Shown: positions 8,596-17,575, counted from the first letter of the stretch. The stretch is DNA of 64,000 nt from Polaribacter cellanae (GCF_017569185.1 NZ_CP071869.1:2780001-2844000); one strand, 5' to 3'. Numbers and translations are program-made. The notes: a model not told the origin generated them from the letters alone.

Positions 8596-9372
8596 ATGAA
8601 TATTTTAATCTTAGAAGACGAAATTCCAGCATATCAAAAATTGCAAGCTTGTTTAAAAGCTTATTTTAAAGATACTAAAACAAGTTCAGTACAAAGCAAC
8701 TGGGCAAGAACCATTGTCGATGGAGAAAAATTGCTAAAAGAAAATACCTACGATTTTATTTTATCTGATATTCAGCTTTTAGACGGGCTTTCTTTTGATT
8801 TGTTTGATAAAGTAAAAATTGAAGCTCCCATCATTTTCTGTTCTGCACATGATGCCTATTTATTTCAAGCCTTTAACACAAACGGAATTGCATATATTTT
8901 AAAACCATATTCTCAAAATGATTTTAATAAAGCAATTAATAAATATGAATCACTATTTAAAAAAGGAGATTATAATTCTTTAGATTCAAACACAATTAAT
9001 GCTTTAAAAACTGCTTTACAACAAGAAAACACTACTTATAAAAAACGATTTGTCATTAAAAAAACATCTGGAATACAATTATTAAATGCCACAGATATTG
9101 CACTAATTACTGCTTCAGGAGATTTTTGTTTGGTAATTGACAATCTCGGAAAACGACATACCATTTCTCAAAATTTAGGAAATATTTATCAGCAATTAAA
9201 CCCTAAAAAGTTCTTTAAAATTAATAGAAGTGAAATTGTAAATATCGATTTTATAGAAAATATAGAACCTCATTTTAAAAACCGCTTATTAATTTCTATA
9301 AAAAACCACAAAGAAAAAGTTATGACGAGTTCGTCTACAACCTCTGGTTTTAGGAAGTGGTTAGAGAGTTGA
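8596..9372 (+). CDS. LytTR-family response regulator
   Basis: The 258-residue protein has a receiver domain (about 1-120) with acidic residues E7-D8-E9, the phosphoacceptor D58 in Leu-Ser-Asp-Ile-Gln, and the conserved K103 in Leu-Lys-Pro-Tyr. A LytTR DNA-binding domain follows (about 150-255) with the typical Phe-Phe-Lys-Ile-Asn-Arg-Ser and a closing Arg-Lys-Trp. It is almost certainly phosphorylated by the kinase encoded upstream. The outer-membrane gene 5127-7502 is the obvious candidate target, which is inference. Confidence 0.93.
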   Translation: MNILILEDEIPAYQKLQACLKAYFKDTKTSSVQSNWARTIVDGEKLLKENTYDFILSDIQLLDGLSFDLFDKVKIEAPIIFCSAHDAYLFQAFNTNGIAYILKPYSQNDFNKAINKYESLFKKGDYNSLDSNTINALKTALQQENTTYKKRFVIKKTSGIQLLNATDIALITASGDFCLVIDNLGKRHTISQNLGNIYQQLNPKKFFKINRSEIVNIDFIENIEPHFKNRLLISIKNHKEKVMTSSSTTSGFRKWLES

Positions 9373-9511
9373 TTAAAGATTTTGTATCTAATATTAGATT
9401 ATGCTTTTTAAAAATAAAAATAAATCTCGAATTACAATTGAAGCTAAAGAGTGGCTGAACTAATGTGTATTAAAAATGATAAAGTAAAACGAAAATACAG
9501 GTTTTTTAATC

Positions 9512-9531
9512 ATTTCTACGTAGGTAGAAAT
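9512..9531. repeat. Hairpin in the convergent spacer before thrC
   Basis: ATTTCTAC and GTAGAAAT form an 8-bp stem with a GTAG loop. It lies between the convergent response regulator and threonine synthase genes. Neither strand shows a clear U-tract right after it, so terminator function is uncertain. Confidence 0.4.
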
Positions 9532-9603
9532 CCATAGAAAGCTAATTTTATACTTTTAACTTTTTATCTAAAACAAAAACCTTAAAAAAATTCGTAACAA
9601 TTA

Positions 9604-10887
9604 TCATTCCATCAAAAAAGCCTTCAAATCTTTGTAAGAAGAAGCCTTAATTGCTACTTTTTTATGATGAATCACTTTTTGAATCTGTGTTGGAATCTCT
9701 ACTTTTACAGGTAAAGTTCCCTCAACAACATCCAAAAATTTTACAGGATGTGCAGTTTCTAAAAACACACCAAATTCATTTTCATTTAAACCGTATTTTT
9801 CCAATCCTAAATAGCCAACAGCTCCATGAGGATCTGCAACATAGCCAGAATCTTTGTAAATCGCTTTCATCTTTTCGCGAGTTTCATTATCCGTAAAACT
9901 ATAAGAAGAAAAATTATTTTTTAAAGCCTCGAAATCGTTGTTAAACAATTCTTGAATTCTAATAAAATTACTTGGGTTACCAACATCCATGGCATTAGAA
10001 ATCGTTGCTTTCGATGGCTTTGGTGTATATTTTCCGTCTTTTAAATAATTAGGAACTGTGTCGTTTACATTTGTAGAGGCAACAAAATGTTTGACTGGTA
10101 AACCTAATTTTTGTGCCATAATTCCTGCACAAATATTTCCAAAATTTCCACTTGGAACAGAAAAAACCAATTCTTTATTCAGTTTTTTTAATTCTTTGTA
10201 AGTAAAGAAAAAGTAGAACATTTGTGGCAACCAACGTGCAACATTTATCGAATTTGCAGAGGTTAACGTTTTGGTAATTTCTTCATCTAAAAAAGCAGTT
10301 TTTACCATTTCTTGGCAATCGTCAAAAACACCATCTACTTCTAGAGCTGTAATGTTTTGCCCCAAAGTTGTCAGTTGTTTTTCTTGAATATCACTCACTT
10401 TTCCTGAAGGATATAAAATAACTACATTTACCCCTTTTGCACCTAAAAATCCATTAGCAACTGCGCCACCTGTATCTCCAGAAGTCGCAACTAAAACAGT
10501 TACTTCTTTATTATTTCCTTGGTTGAAATATTCCAAACATTTTGCCATAAATTTTGCACCAACATCTTTAAAAGCCATGGTTGGTCCGTGAAATAGTTCT
10601 AAAGAAGCAATATTATCTGTAATTTTTACCACAGGAAAATCGAAAGAAACAGTTTCCTCAATAATTTCTTTTAATGTTGAAGTAGGAATTTCATCACCTA
10701 CAAACTGTTTAATCACTTCAAAAGCAATTTCTTGATTTGTGTAATTCTCTATGTTTTCAATAAAATCTTTTGAAAGTGGTGTAATTGTTTCCGGAAAATA
10801 AATTCCTCTGTCTTTTGCCAAACCTTGTACAACAGCATTTTTAAAAGTTGTATTTGGCGATTTCCTATGTAAGCTGTAGTAGTTCAT
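9604..10887 (-). CDS. thrC: Threonine synthase
   Basis: This PLP enzyme converts O-phosphohomoserine to threonine, the last step of the pathway. I start it at 10887 (427 residues, Met-Asn-Tyr-Tyr-Ser-Leu). A longer frame to 10938 would add 17 residues made from the repeat-rich spacer. The PLP lysine is K107 in Thr-Met-Ala-Phe-Lys-Asp. The phosphate-binding loop is Ser-Gly-Asp-Thr-Gly-Gly-Ala-Val, and a Ser-Gly-Asn-Phe-Gly-Asn motif lies further on. It is the third gene of thrA-thrB-thrC; a 68-bp spacer with an imperfect hairpin separates it from thrB. Confidence 0.95.
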   Translation of the reverse strand: MNYYSLHRKSPNTTFKNAVVQGLAKDRGIYFPETITPLSKDFIENIENYTNQEIAFEVIKQFVGDEIPTSTLKEIIEETVSFDFPVVKITDNIASLELFHGPTMAFKDVGAKFMAKCLEYFNQGNNKEVTVLVATSGDTGGAVANGFLGAKGVNVVILYPSGKVSDIQEKQLTTLGQNITALEVDGVFDDCQEMVKTAFLDEEITKTLTSANSINVARWLPQMFYFFFTYKELKKLNKELVFSVPSGNFGNICAGIMAQKLGLPVKHFVASTNVNDTVPNYLKDGKYTPKPSKATISNAMDVGNPSNFIRIQELFNNDFEALKNNFSSYSFTDNETREKMKAIYKDSGYVADPHGAVGYLGLEKYGLNENEFGVFLETAHPVKFLDVVEGTLPVKVEIPTQIQKVIHHKKVAIKASSYKDLKAFLME

Positions 10888-10891
10888 TTTT

Positions 10892-10950
10892 TGGTTTTTG
10901 GTTTTTAGTTGATGGTTTTTGGCGAGACTATCAACCAAAAACCATTAACC
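10892..10950. repeat. Imperfect inverted repeat in the thrB-thrC spacer
   Basis: The spacer is built from repeated GGTTTTTGG-type blocks. The segment GTTGATGGTTTTTGG (from about 10908) can pair with CCAAAAACCATTAAC (from about 10934) with one G-T mismatch and a short loop. A related element lies in the thrA-thrB spacer. It has no strong U-tract and sits inside the operon, so a role in mRNA processing or stability is more likely than termination (inference). Confidence 0.55.
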
Positions 10951-10955
10951 AGCAA

Positions 10956-11879
10956 CTATTTTATAATTTTCATTCCTGCTGGATTTACTTTTGAGATAAA
11001 AACCTCGAAATCGATTCCAGTATTTTTATAAGTTTCGTTAATAGCATTGTGTACTTTCTCTGCAATTGTATCTCCTTTACACAACGCAAAAATGGTAGGA
11101 CCAGAACCACTAATTCCTGCACCTAAAGCTCCAGCTTTTATGGCACTTTCTTTTACTTCATTAAAAAACGGAATTAAAGGTTTTCTTGCTGGTTCTGCCA
11201 CCAAATCTACTAAAGAATTACTAATTAATTCGTAATTGCTTGTGTACAATCCACTAACCAATCCACCAACATTTGCCCATTGTGTAATGGCGTTTTTTAA
11301 TGGAATTTCTTTTGGTAAAACTTCTCTGGCGTCTTTTGTTTTTACTTCAATTTGAGGATGAATTGCAACTATTCTCAATAGTTCTGGAACTGGCAATTTT
11401 ACAATATCTAAAGGTTCGTAACTTCTTACGAGTACAAAACCGCCATAAATTGCTGCAGCAACATTGTCTGCAATTGGAGTTCCACAAGCAACTTCTTCGC
11501 CAAACATCGCAAATTTTGTGAGTGCTAATTCAGCATATTTATTTTCTAAAAATTGATTTACACCAAAAGCAGCACCAGCAGCACTTGCAGCAGAACTCCC
11601 TAAACCACTTCCAGGAGAAAATCCTTTGTGAATGGAAAGTTCAATTCCGAAATCGGCATTAGCTTCTAACAATATTTTTTTAACCACAGCACTCGCTGCG
11701 TTTTTATCAACATCATACGTTAAATCTGCACCAGTAATATTGGTTATTTTTACTCCTTTTTCAGCTGTTTTTGTAAACGTCATTTCATCACCAATAGCGT
11801 CCACAGCAAAACCCATGGAATCGAATCCACAAGAAACATTGGCAACAGTTGCAGGAGAAAATATTTTTAAAGTTTTCAT
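10956..11879 (-). CDS. thrB: Homoserine kinase
   Basis: This GHMP-family kinase phosphorylates homoserine to O-phosphohomoserine. The 307-residue product carries the ATP-binding motif Pro-Gly-Ser-Gly-Leu-Gly-Ser-Ser-Ala-Ala at about residues 89-98. The N-terminal GHMP pattern is Ser-Pro-Ala-Thr-Val-Ala-Asn-Val-Ser-Cys-Gly-Phe-Asp. The C-terminal motif is Gly-Ala-Gly-Ile-Ser-Gly-Ser-Gly-Pro-Thr. The length is normal for the family. It is the middle gene of the thr operon, downstream of thrA. Confidence 0.95.
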   Translation of the reverse strand: MKTLKIFSPATVANVSCGFDSMGFAVDAIGDEMTFTKTAEKGVKITNITGADLTYDVDKNAASAVVKKILLEANADFGIELSIHKGFSPGSGLGSSAASAAGAAFGVNQFLENKYAELALTKFAMFGEEVACGTPIADNVAAAIYGGFVLVRSYEPLDIVKLPVPELLRIVAIHPQIEVKTKDAREVLPKEIPLKNAITQWANVGGLVSGLYTSNYELISNSLVDLVAEPARKPLIPFFNEVKESAIKAGALGAGISGSGPTIFALCKGDTIAEKVHNAINETYKNTGIDFEVFISKVNPAGMKIIK

Positions 11880-11906
11880 TTATTTTGGTTTGTAGTTTTT
11901 GGTTGA

Positions 11907-11952
11907 TGGTTTTTAGTTCAGAAGAGAACCATAAACTAACAACTAAAAACCA
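11907..11952. repeat. Inverted repeat in the thrA-thrB spacer
   Basis: Perfect 12-bp arms TGGTTTTTAGTT (11907-11918) and AACTAAAAACCA (11941-11952) enclose a 22-nt loop. The block resembles the thrB-thrC spacer element and a stretch near 35935. These look like members of one short intergenic repeat family. Confidence 0.6.
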
Positions 11953-11956
11953 ATAA

Positions 11957-14392
11957 CTATTTAGTAGTTCTAATAATATCCGCAAAAATACCAGAAGCAG
12001 TTACATCTGCACCAGCTCCAGCGCCTTTTATAATTAAGGGATTTTCTGGATATCTATCTGTAAAAAATAACACAATATTATCACTTCCTTCTAAATTATA
12101 AAAAGGATGATCTGCAGGAATGTGTTGCAAACCAACATTTGCTTTTCCGTCTACAAATTCTGCAACATATTTTAAGCGACAATTCTTGTCATTTGCTTCC
12201 TTAAATATTTGTTGAAAATGTGCTTCATTCTTTGCTAAAGAAGCGTAAAAATCTTTGTTATTTGTTGTTTTTAAACTTTCTTCTGGTAGAAAAGCATTTT
12301 TAGAAATGTCACTTAATTCTAAATCGTAACCACTTTCTCTGGCAAGAATTAAAATTTTTCTGGCAACATCTACACCACTCAAATCAATTTTTGGATCTGG
12401 CTCTGTGTAGCCTTCTTTTTGTGCTTGGGCAACAATATCATGAAATGTTGTATTTTCATTAAAATTATTAAACACAAAGTTTAAACTTCCAGATAAAACA
12501 GCCTGAATTTTATGAACGCTATCACCAGAATTAATCAGGTTTTTTAACGTATCTATAATTGGTAAACCTGCACCCACATTCGTTTCAAATAAAAACGGCG
12601 CATTGTATCTTCTTGAAATTGCTTTTAATGTTTTGTAATTATCTAACAAAGAAGCACAGGCAATTTTATTACATGTAACCACACCAATGCTTTGTCTTAA
12701 ATAGTTTTCGTAAACTTCGGAAACTGCTTGGTTTGCAGTATTGTCTACAAAAACGCTATTTCTTAAATTACATTCCTTTGTCTTGTTAAAGAACTTCTCT
12801 AAACTTGTTTGCTCTCCATTTTCTAAAAGTTCTTTCCAGTTTTTTAAATCGATTCCTTTTTCATTAAAAACCATTTTTCTGGAATTCGATAAACCAATTA
12901 CACGAACATTAAGTTTTAAATTTTTCTTTAAATGTTTTTTCTGCTGTTCTAATTGCGCTAAAAAGCGTTCACCAACATTACCAACACCCGTTACAAAAAG
13001 ATTTATTTGTTTAATTTTTTCTTCAAAAAATTGTTCATGCAATGTATTTAAAGCTTTTTTTGCATCACTTTTATTAATAACTGCGGAAATGTTTTTCTCT
13101 GTAGAACCTTGTGCAATGGCTCTAATATTCACGTTGTTTTTCCCCAAAGAACTAAACATTTGTCCACTTAAACCTTGGTGATTTTTCATGCTTTCGCCAA
13201 CAACAGCTATAATTGCCAAATCATTTTCTACGATAACTGGTTTTATTTTTTTTCTATCAATTTCTATACTAAAAGTTTCGTTTAGAAGTTCTTTAGCTTT
13301 ATTGGCATCAGAATCATAAACACCAACACAAATAGAGTGTTCTGATGATGCCTGTGTAATAAAAACTACATTAATTTTAGCTTGAGAAAGTGTTTCGAAC
13401 AAGCGTTTTGAGAATCCAGGAATACCTATCATTCCTCCACCTTCTAGAGTAATAAGACTAATATCTTCGAAATGAGAAATTCCTTTAACTTCATTTCCAT
13501 TTTTAGGATTTTTAGAAATTAAAGTTCCATTATTCTCAGGGTCGAATGTGTTTTTTATTCTGATTGGAATTTCCTTTCTTAATGAGGGCTGAATTGTTGG
13601 TGGATACAATACTTTTGCACCAAAATGAGATAATTCCATGGCTTCTTCGTAAGAAATTTCTGGAATAGGAAATGCTTGTTTTACAACTCTTGGGTTTGCT
13701 GTGTACATTCCACTAACATCTGTCCAGATTTGTAATTCATCAGCATCTAAAGATGCAGCATAAATAGCTGCAGAAAAATCTGAACCACCTCTACCTAAAG
13801 TGGTGGTTTCTCCATTAGCATTCGAAGAAATAAATCCTCCTAAAATAGTTATTTGATGAGAATTTTTTGTAAAAAAATCTGTTATATTTTTATTCGTTTT
13901 CTCGAAATTTATTTGAGCATTTAAAAAAATATTATTAGTAAAAATTAAGTCTCTGCTTTCTTGGTGAGTTGCATCTAACTTTTCTATAGCACTATATGCA
14001 ATAATATAAGAAGATAATCGCTCACCAAAACTAGAAACTTTTGCAAGAGTTTTGTTAGATAATTCTTGTAATAAGAAAATACCTTCGTAAATAGATAATA
14101 ACCTATCAAACAAGCAGGTAACTTCTTTAGAAACTTCTTTTTTATTTTTTAAAATTAAATCGTCCACAACTCTGTAATGTAACTCTTTAATGGTTTCTAA
14201 AGTTTCTTTAGCTGTTGTAATATCTTCAAGGGCTTCAGTAGCACCTGCTAACAATTTGTTTGTTGTTTTACCAAAAGCAGAAACTACAACTGCTATTTTT
14301 GTAGATTTTGAAGCTTTTTCAACAATTGATAAAACCTTTTTTATGTTTTCTGAATTTGCGACAGACGAACCGCCAAATTTTAATACTTTCAT
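11957..14392 (-). CDS. thrA: Bifunctional aspartate kinase / homoserine dehydrogenase I
   Basis: The fused enzyme catalyses the first and third steps of threonine synthesis. The 811-residue product has an aspartokinase domain from residue 1 (motif Lys-Phe-Gly-Gly-Ser-Ser at 5-10). ACT regulatory repeats lie at about 310-460. The homoserine dehydrogenase domain begins near residue 465 with an NAD(P)-binding loop (Gly-Val-Gly-Asn-Val-Gly). The catalytic region contains Asn-Leu-Glu-Gly-Ser-Asp-Asn and Lys-Gly-Ala-Gly-Ala-Gly. The length matches E. coli ThrA. The ACT domains imply threonine feedback, and a Thr/Ile-rich leader ORF about 110 nt upstream implies attenuation as well. Confidence 0.96.
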   Translation of the reverse strand: MKVLKFGGSSVANSENIKKVLSIVEKASKSTKIAVVVSAFGKTTNKLLAGATEALEDITTAKETLETIKELHYRVVDDLILKNKKEVSKEVTCLFDRLLSIYEGIFLLQELSNKTLAKVSSFGERLSSYIIAYSAIEKLDATHQESRDLIFTNNIFLNAQINFEKTNKNITDFFTKNSHQITILGGFISSNANGETTTLGRGGSDFSAAIYAASLDADELQIWTDVSGMYTANPRVVKQAFPIPEISYEEAMELSHFGAKVLYPPTIQPSLRKEIPIRIKNTFDPENNGTLISKNPKNGNEVKGISHFEDISLITLEGGGMIGIPGFSKRLFETLSQAKINVVFITQASSEHSICVGVYDSDANKAKELLNETFSIEIDRKKIKPVIVENDLAIIAVVGESMKNHQGLSGQMFSSLGKNNVNIRAIAQGSTEKNISAVINKSDAKKALNTLHEQFFEEKIKQINLFVTGVGNVGERFLAQLEQQKKHLKKNLKLNVRVIGLSNSRKMVFNEKGIDLKNWKELLENGEQTSLEKFFNKTKECNLRNSVFVDNTANQAVSEVYENYLRQSIGVVTCNKIACASLLDNYKTLKAISRRYNAPFLFETNVGAGLPIIDTLKNLINSGDSVHKIQAVLSGSLNFVFNNFNENTTFHDIVAQAQKEGYTEPDPKIDLSGVDVARKILILARESGYDLELSDISKNAFLPEESLKTTNNKDFYASLAKNEAHFQQIFKEANDKNCRLKYVAEFVDGKANVGLQHIPADHPFYNLEGSDNIVLFFTDRYPENPLIIKGAGAGADVTASGIFADIIRTTK

Positions 14393-14439
14393 CTTTTTTT
14401 AAGAATAAATATTCTGTGAAATTAATTTTTTATTGAGAG

Positions 14440-14463
14440 TTGCTTCAAAATTATTCGAAACAA
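14440..14463 (-). promoter_or_regulatory. Weak hairpin in the thrA mRNA leader
   Basis: On the minus strand TTGTTTC (14463-14457) can pair with GAAGCAA (14446-14440): 7 bp with one G-U pair and a 10-nt loop. No U-tract follows. It lies between the leader peptide and thrA and could be part of a translation-coupled switch, which is inference. A second small stem (ACCC/GGGT) overlaps the leader stop codon at about 14497-14510. Confidence 0.35.
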
Positions 14464-14501
14464 TATAAATGACCTAAGTTGATATGAAATATAATAAACC
14501 C

Positions 14502-14591
14502 CTAAAGGGTAATTGTTGTAGTTGTGCCAATAATAATACCTGCTAAAGAAATAGCATTGGTTAGATTTGTATGTATTATCGGGTTATTCAC
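14502..14591 (-). CDS. Threonine-operon leader peptide (29 residues, Thr/Ile-rich)
   Basis: A small ORF with a GTG start at 14591 and a TAG stop at 14502 lies 109 bp upstream of thrA. It encodes 29 residues, of which 7 are Thr and 7 are Ile. The last part reads GIIIGTTTTITL, directly before the stop. This closely parallels E. coli ThrL, whose Thr and Ile codons control thrABC by attenuation. An in-frame TAA lies five codons upstream of the GTG, so no longer start exists. A TATTTTTG box (14603-14596) lies 4 nt before the GTG. No convincing U-tract terminator follows, so the downstream mechanism is open. Confidence 0.75.
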   Translation of the reverse strand: MNNPIIHTNLTNAISLAGIIIGTTTTITL

Positions 14592-14595
14592 AAGG

Positions 14596-14603
14596 CAAAA
14601 ATA
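14596..14603 (-). promoter_or_regulatory. Candidate -7 box for the thr operon
   Basis: The minus strand reads TATTTTTG, a match to TAnnTTTG. A TTTG lies at 14631-14628, but the 24-bp spacing is longer than the usual 19-20. The box is only 4 nt before the leader GTG, so the transcript would begin at or next to that codon. If so, the mRNA is leaderless; otherwise the real promoter lies elsewhere. The rest of 14604-14707 is AT-rich with nothing else I can support. Confidence 0.4.
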
Positions 14604-14707
14604 TTAGAAATATTTAATTAGCAGACACAAACTTGTGTTTATTTTGTGTTTTTGTTGAATTTATATGATATTGATAAAAAGAAGTAGTGCAAATTTAAAA
14701 TTTGATA

Positions 14708-16267
14708 TTATTTATAGAGTTGATGTGCTTTTTCTTTAATTACTTGTGCAATTGGTTTATTTTCTATTTTGCTTTCTAACCAAGATAAAATGTCTAAATA
14801 TAAAAAGGCTCTTTTTTCGTAAGGATGATTTTCGAATTTCTTTAGTTTCGCGTGAATTTTCTTAAACTCATTTTTAATTTCATGTGGAAAAACATCACTT
14901 AAATCTTTAATAGAGGTTAAGAAAACCTTTTGTACTTCTTGTAAATTCTCCATTTTTAGTAAGAACTTATACGTATCTATAAATTGTTTTTCTAGGTCGT
15001 AATCCAAGCCACATTCGTAATGAGCAATTAAATTTAAAACACGTGCAAAACATTGTAAATCTTCTGCAGAACCAATTTTATTACGAATAATTTTCTGCAA
15101 ATAAGCAATACAAAGTTCGTTTTTACCCATTCCAAAATACAAACAAGCAATTTTGTAATAGAACATTACCACATAATGGTTATCTAACCTGTGGTTGTAA
15201 TTTTCTATTTTTTTGTTGATAATTGCCACCAAATATTCACCTTGCTCAAAAGTACCTTCGAAAAAATGTAAATGCAGTTTGTTGGCATACAAATATTGAA
15301 AAATTAAAAGTTCTGTATTTGTGTTTAAAGGAATTTTTTTAGCCTTAATTTCTTCTTCAAAAATGGCTAATTGTTTTTTAAATGTTGATCCTTTTTTCAC
15401 AAAAAATGAAGCCTCTAATAAATAATTTATTCCTTTTAAATAAAAAACAGGGTGCAAGATAATAAGCTTGCGATTTTCCTTAAATAAATCTACCCATTTA
15501 TTAGCGTATTTGTAACTCTGTAAAAAATCTTGCACCAAAAAACTATGCCATAAATGTGCTTTGTATAGCCATAAACGCTCTCTAAAACCTAATTTTTCAT
15601 ATTTGTATTTTGGCAAACGATCTTCAAAATACGTATTTACAAATTGCAATTCTTCTTCGTTTTTTACATATCCGTTTTGTAATAAATGGCTATATAATTG
15701 AAGCGATAAATTAGACAATTTACTGGCAATTACGTTTTGCTGGCTCAGTTCTTTCGCTTGTACAGAAAGTTGGTCTGCTCTGTTGCTTAAACTTCTAGTA
15801 ATGTATTGTGTTTCAATTACTTTTTCGAGTTCTACAATTTCGTAAGCAATGTTTTTTTCTTCGTATTCAATCGCTAAATTTTTTGCTTTATCAAGCAGTT
15901 TTAAACTTTGTTTGTACAATCCTTTTTGATACAAAACTGTTGCAAAATCTAGTTGTTCACGAATTTGAATTCGAATATTTTTATGGGCAGGATTCAGTCG
16001 CAGACTAATTAAAATCTGTTTGTATAAATGTGCTTTTAGGTTCGATAATTGTTGTTTAGAAACAATACCACTTCCAATAATTACTTTTTCGTCGTAAACT
16101 TTTAGTTTTTCTAAAAATTTAAAAAGAGAAAAAAACTTCGCATCTACATTTCCATCTAATCTACCTACATAAAGGTTAAATTGTCTTTTTTCAGATTTAG
16201 TTAAAGACTTAATCAACACAAAAAGTGCATCATTTTGTTGATTGGCTAATGTAGTGCTTTTACTCAT
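14708..16267 (-). CDS. Helical-repeat protein of unknown function
   Basis: The 519-residue protein has no signal peptide and no membrane helices. It is built of amphipathic helices rich in Leu, Lys, Glu and Tyr, in repeating blocks from about residue 95 to 510 that look like degenerate TPR-type repeats. I see no catalytic motif. A scaffold or protein-interaction role would fit the fold, but no function can be assigned. It is transcribed divergently from leuA, with 132 bp between start codons, and is not obviously co-transcribed with the thr operon. Confidence 0.85.
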   Translation of the reverse strand: MSKSTTLANQQNDALFVLIKSLTKSEKRQFNLYVGRLDGNVDAKFFSLFKFLEKLKVYDEKVIIGSGIVSKQQLSNLKAHLYKQILISLRLNPAHKNIRIQIREQLDFATVLYQKGLYKQSLKLLDKAKNLAIEYEEKNIAYEIVELEKVIETQYITRSLSNRADQLSVQAKELSQQNVIASKLSNLSLQLYSHLLQNGYVKNEEELQFVNTYFEDRLPKYKYEKLGFRERLWLYKAHLWHSFLVQDFLQSYKYANKWVDLFKENRKLIILHPVFYLKGINYLLEASFFVKKGSTFKKQLAIFEEEIKAKKIPLNTNTELLIFQYLYANKLHLHFFEGTFEQGEYLVAIINKKIENYNHRLDNHYVVMFYYKIACLYFGMGKNELCIAYLQKIIRNKIGSAEDLQCFARVLNLIAHYECGLDYDLEKQFIDTYKFLLKMENLQEVQKVFLTSIKDLSDVFPHEIKNEFKKIHAKLKKFENHPYEKRAFLYLDILSWLESKIENKPIAQVIKEKAHQLYK

Positions 16268-16360
16268 AAGTATATTAAAATCAAATAATTACATATAGTT
16301 AAAATCTCTTAGAAATCGTACTAATCAATAAATTTATAATTTATTTGAAAATGCAAGATA

Positions 16361-16368
16361 TATATTTG
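16361..16368 (+). promoter_or_regulatory. Probable -7 box for leuA
   Basis: TATATTTG matches TAnnTTTG and lies 31 bp before the leuA start. The nearest upstream TTTG (16344) is 13 bp away, which is too close, so only one box is convincing. I looked for a leader peptide here and found none. Confidence 0.45.
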
Positions 16369-16399
16369 ATTTATAATAGAGATAATCTTTTTAGAAATT

Positions 16400-17575
16400 A
16401 TGCAAGACAATCAAGTACAAATATTCGACACAACACTTAGAGATGGGGAACAAGTTCCTGGTTGTAAATTAGATACAAAACAGAAATTAGTGATTGCAGA
16501 GCGATTAGATTTGTTGGGTGTAAATGTAATAGAAGCCGGTTTTCCAGTGTCTAGTCCAGGAGATTTTGCATCTGTATCTGAAATTGCTAAAATTGTAAAA
16601 AATGCAACCGTTTGTGGGTTAACTAGAGCTGTAGAAAACGATATTAAAGTTGCTGCAGAAGCATTAAAATTTGCAAAACATCCAAGAATCCATACAGGAA
16701 TTGGAACGAGCGATTCTCATATAAAATTTAAATTTAATTCTACAAGAGAAAAAGTGATAGAAAGAGCCGTAAAAGCGGTTTCTTACGCGAAATCTTTTGT
16801 AGAAGATATCGAATTTTATGCAGAAGACGCAGGTAGAACCGATAATGCGTTTTTGGCAAAAGTTTGCGAAGAAGTTATTAAAGCAGGAGCCACCGTTTTA
16901 AATATTCCAGATACAACAGGGTATTGCTTGCCAGAAGAATATGGTGCAAAAATGAAATATTTGCGTGAAAACGTAAAAGGAATTGAGAATATAATTCTTT
17001 CTTGTCACTGTCATAACGATTTAGGAATGGCAACTGCAAACTCAATTTCTGGTGTAATTAATGGAGCGCGTCAAATAGAATGTACTATTAATGGAATTGG
17101 AGAAAGAGCGGGAAATACCGCTTTAGAAGAAGTGGTTATGGTGTTAAAACAACATCCATATTTAAATTTAGAAACTTCTATCAATACAAAATTATTGTAC
17201 GATACTTCTATTATGGTTCGCGAAAGTATGGGAATGCCTGTGCAACCAAACAAAGCAATTGTGGGTGCAAATGCATTTGCGCATAGTTCTGGAATTCATC
17301 AAGATGGAGTGATAAAAAACAGAGAAACCTACGAAATTATGGATCCTGAAGATGTTGGTGTTACAGAAAGTGCCATAGTTTTAACCGCAAGAAGTGGTAG
17401 AGCAGCATTGGCATACAGAGCGAAAAAAATTGGTTACGAATTAACCAAAATTCAGTTAGATAGTGCTTATACTTCTTTTTTAGAAACTGCAGATCAGCAA
17501 AAAGAAGTGAAAGATGAAGACATTCATCAAATAATGAAACAAGTAAACAAAGTATCTAAAATAGCAATTGCTTAG
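16400..17575 (+). CDS. leuA: 2-isopropylmalate synthase, short form
   Basis: The enzyme condenses 2-ketoisovalerate with acetyl-CoA, the committed step of leucine synthesis. The 391-residue product has the TIM-barrel signature Asp-Thr-Thr-Leu-Arg-Asp-Gly-Glu-Gln near residue 10. The metal-site motif His-Cys-His-Asn-Asp-Leu-Gly lies near 200, followed by Asn-Gly-Ile-Gly-Glu-Arg-Ala-Gly-Asn. It stops after the linker region and lacks the C-terminal allosteric domain of the roughly 500-residue LeuA enzymes. Leucine feedback by that route is therefore unlikely. Homocitrate or citramalate synthase are alternatives, but leuB nearby supports LeuA. leuC and leuD are not in the window. Confidence 0.88.
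   Translation: MQDNQVQIFDTTLRDGEQVPGCKLDTKQKLVIAERLDLLGVNVIEAGFPVSSPGDFASVSEIAKIVKNATVCGLTRAVENDIKVAAEALKFAKHPRIHTGIGTSDSHIKFKFNSTREKVIERAVKAVSYAKSFVEDIEFYAEDAGRTDNAFLAKVCEEVIKAGATVLNIPDTTGYCLPEEYGAKMKYLRENVKGIENIILSCHCHNDLGMATANSISGVINGARQIECTINGIGERAGNTALEEVVMVLKQHPYLNLETSINTKLLYDTSIMVRESMGMPVQPNKAIVGANAFAHSSGIHQDGVIKNRETYEIMDPEDVGVTESAIVLTARSGRAALAYRAKKIGYELTKIQLDSAYTSFLETADQQKEVKDEDIHQIMKQVNKVSKIAIA

Noticed and set aside
9402..9464. 20-codon ORF after the response regulator
   Set aside because: Very short, Lys-rich, no context or hairpin supporting it.
10888..10938. 17-residue extension of threonine synthase
   Set aside because: It is translated from the repeat-rich spacer; the start at 10887 matches the family.
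12741..13181. 146-codon ORF opposite thrA
   Set aside because: Antisense shadow; Phe/Ser/Lys-biased translation, no family features.
14497..14510. ACCC/GGGT stem at the thr leader stop as a terminator
   Set aside because: Only four pairs, or about seven with a mismatch, and no uninterrupted U-tract; too weak to call.
16268..16399. Attenuator leader peptide before leuA
   Set aside because: No Leu-rich small ORF or terminator hairpin found; the small ATG ORF at 16351 runs into leuA with no Leu run.
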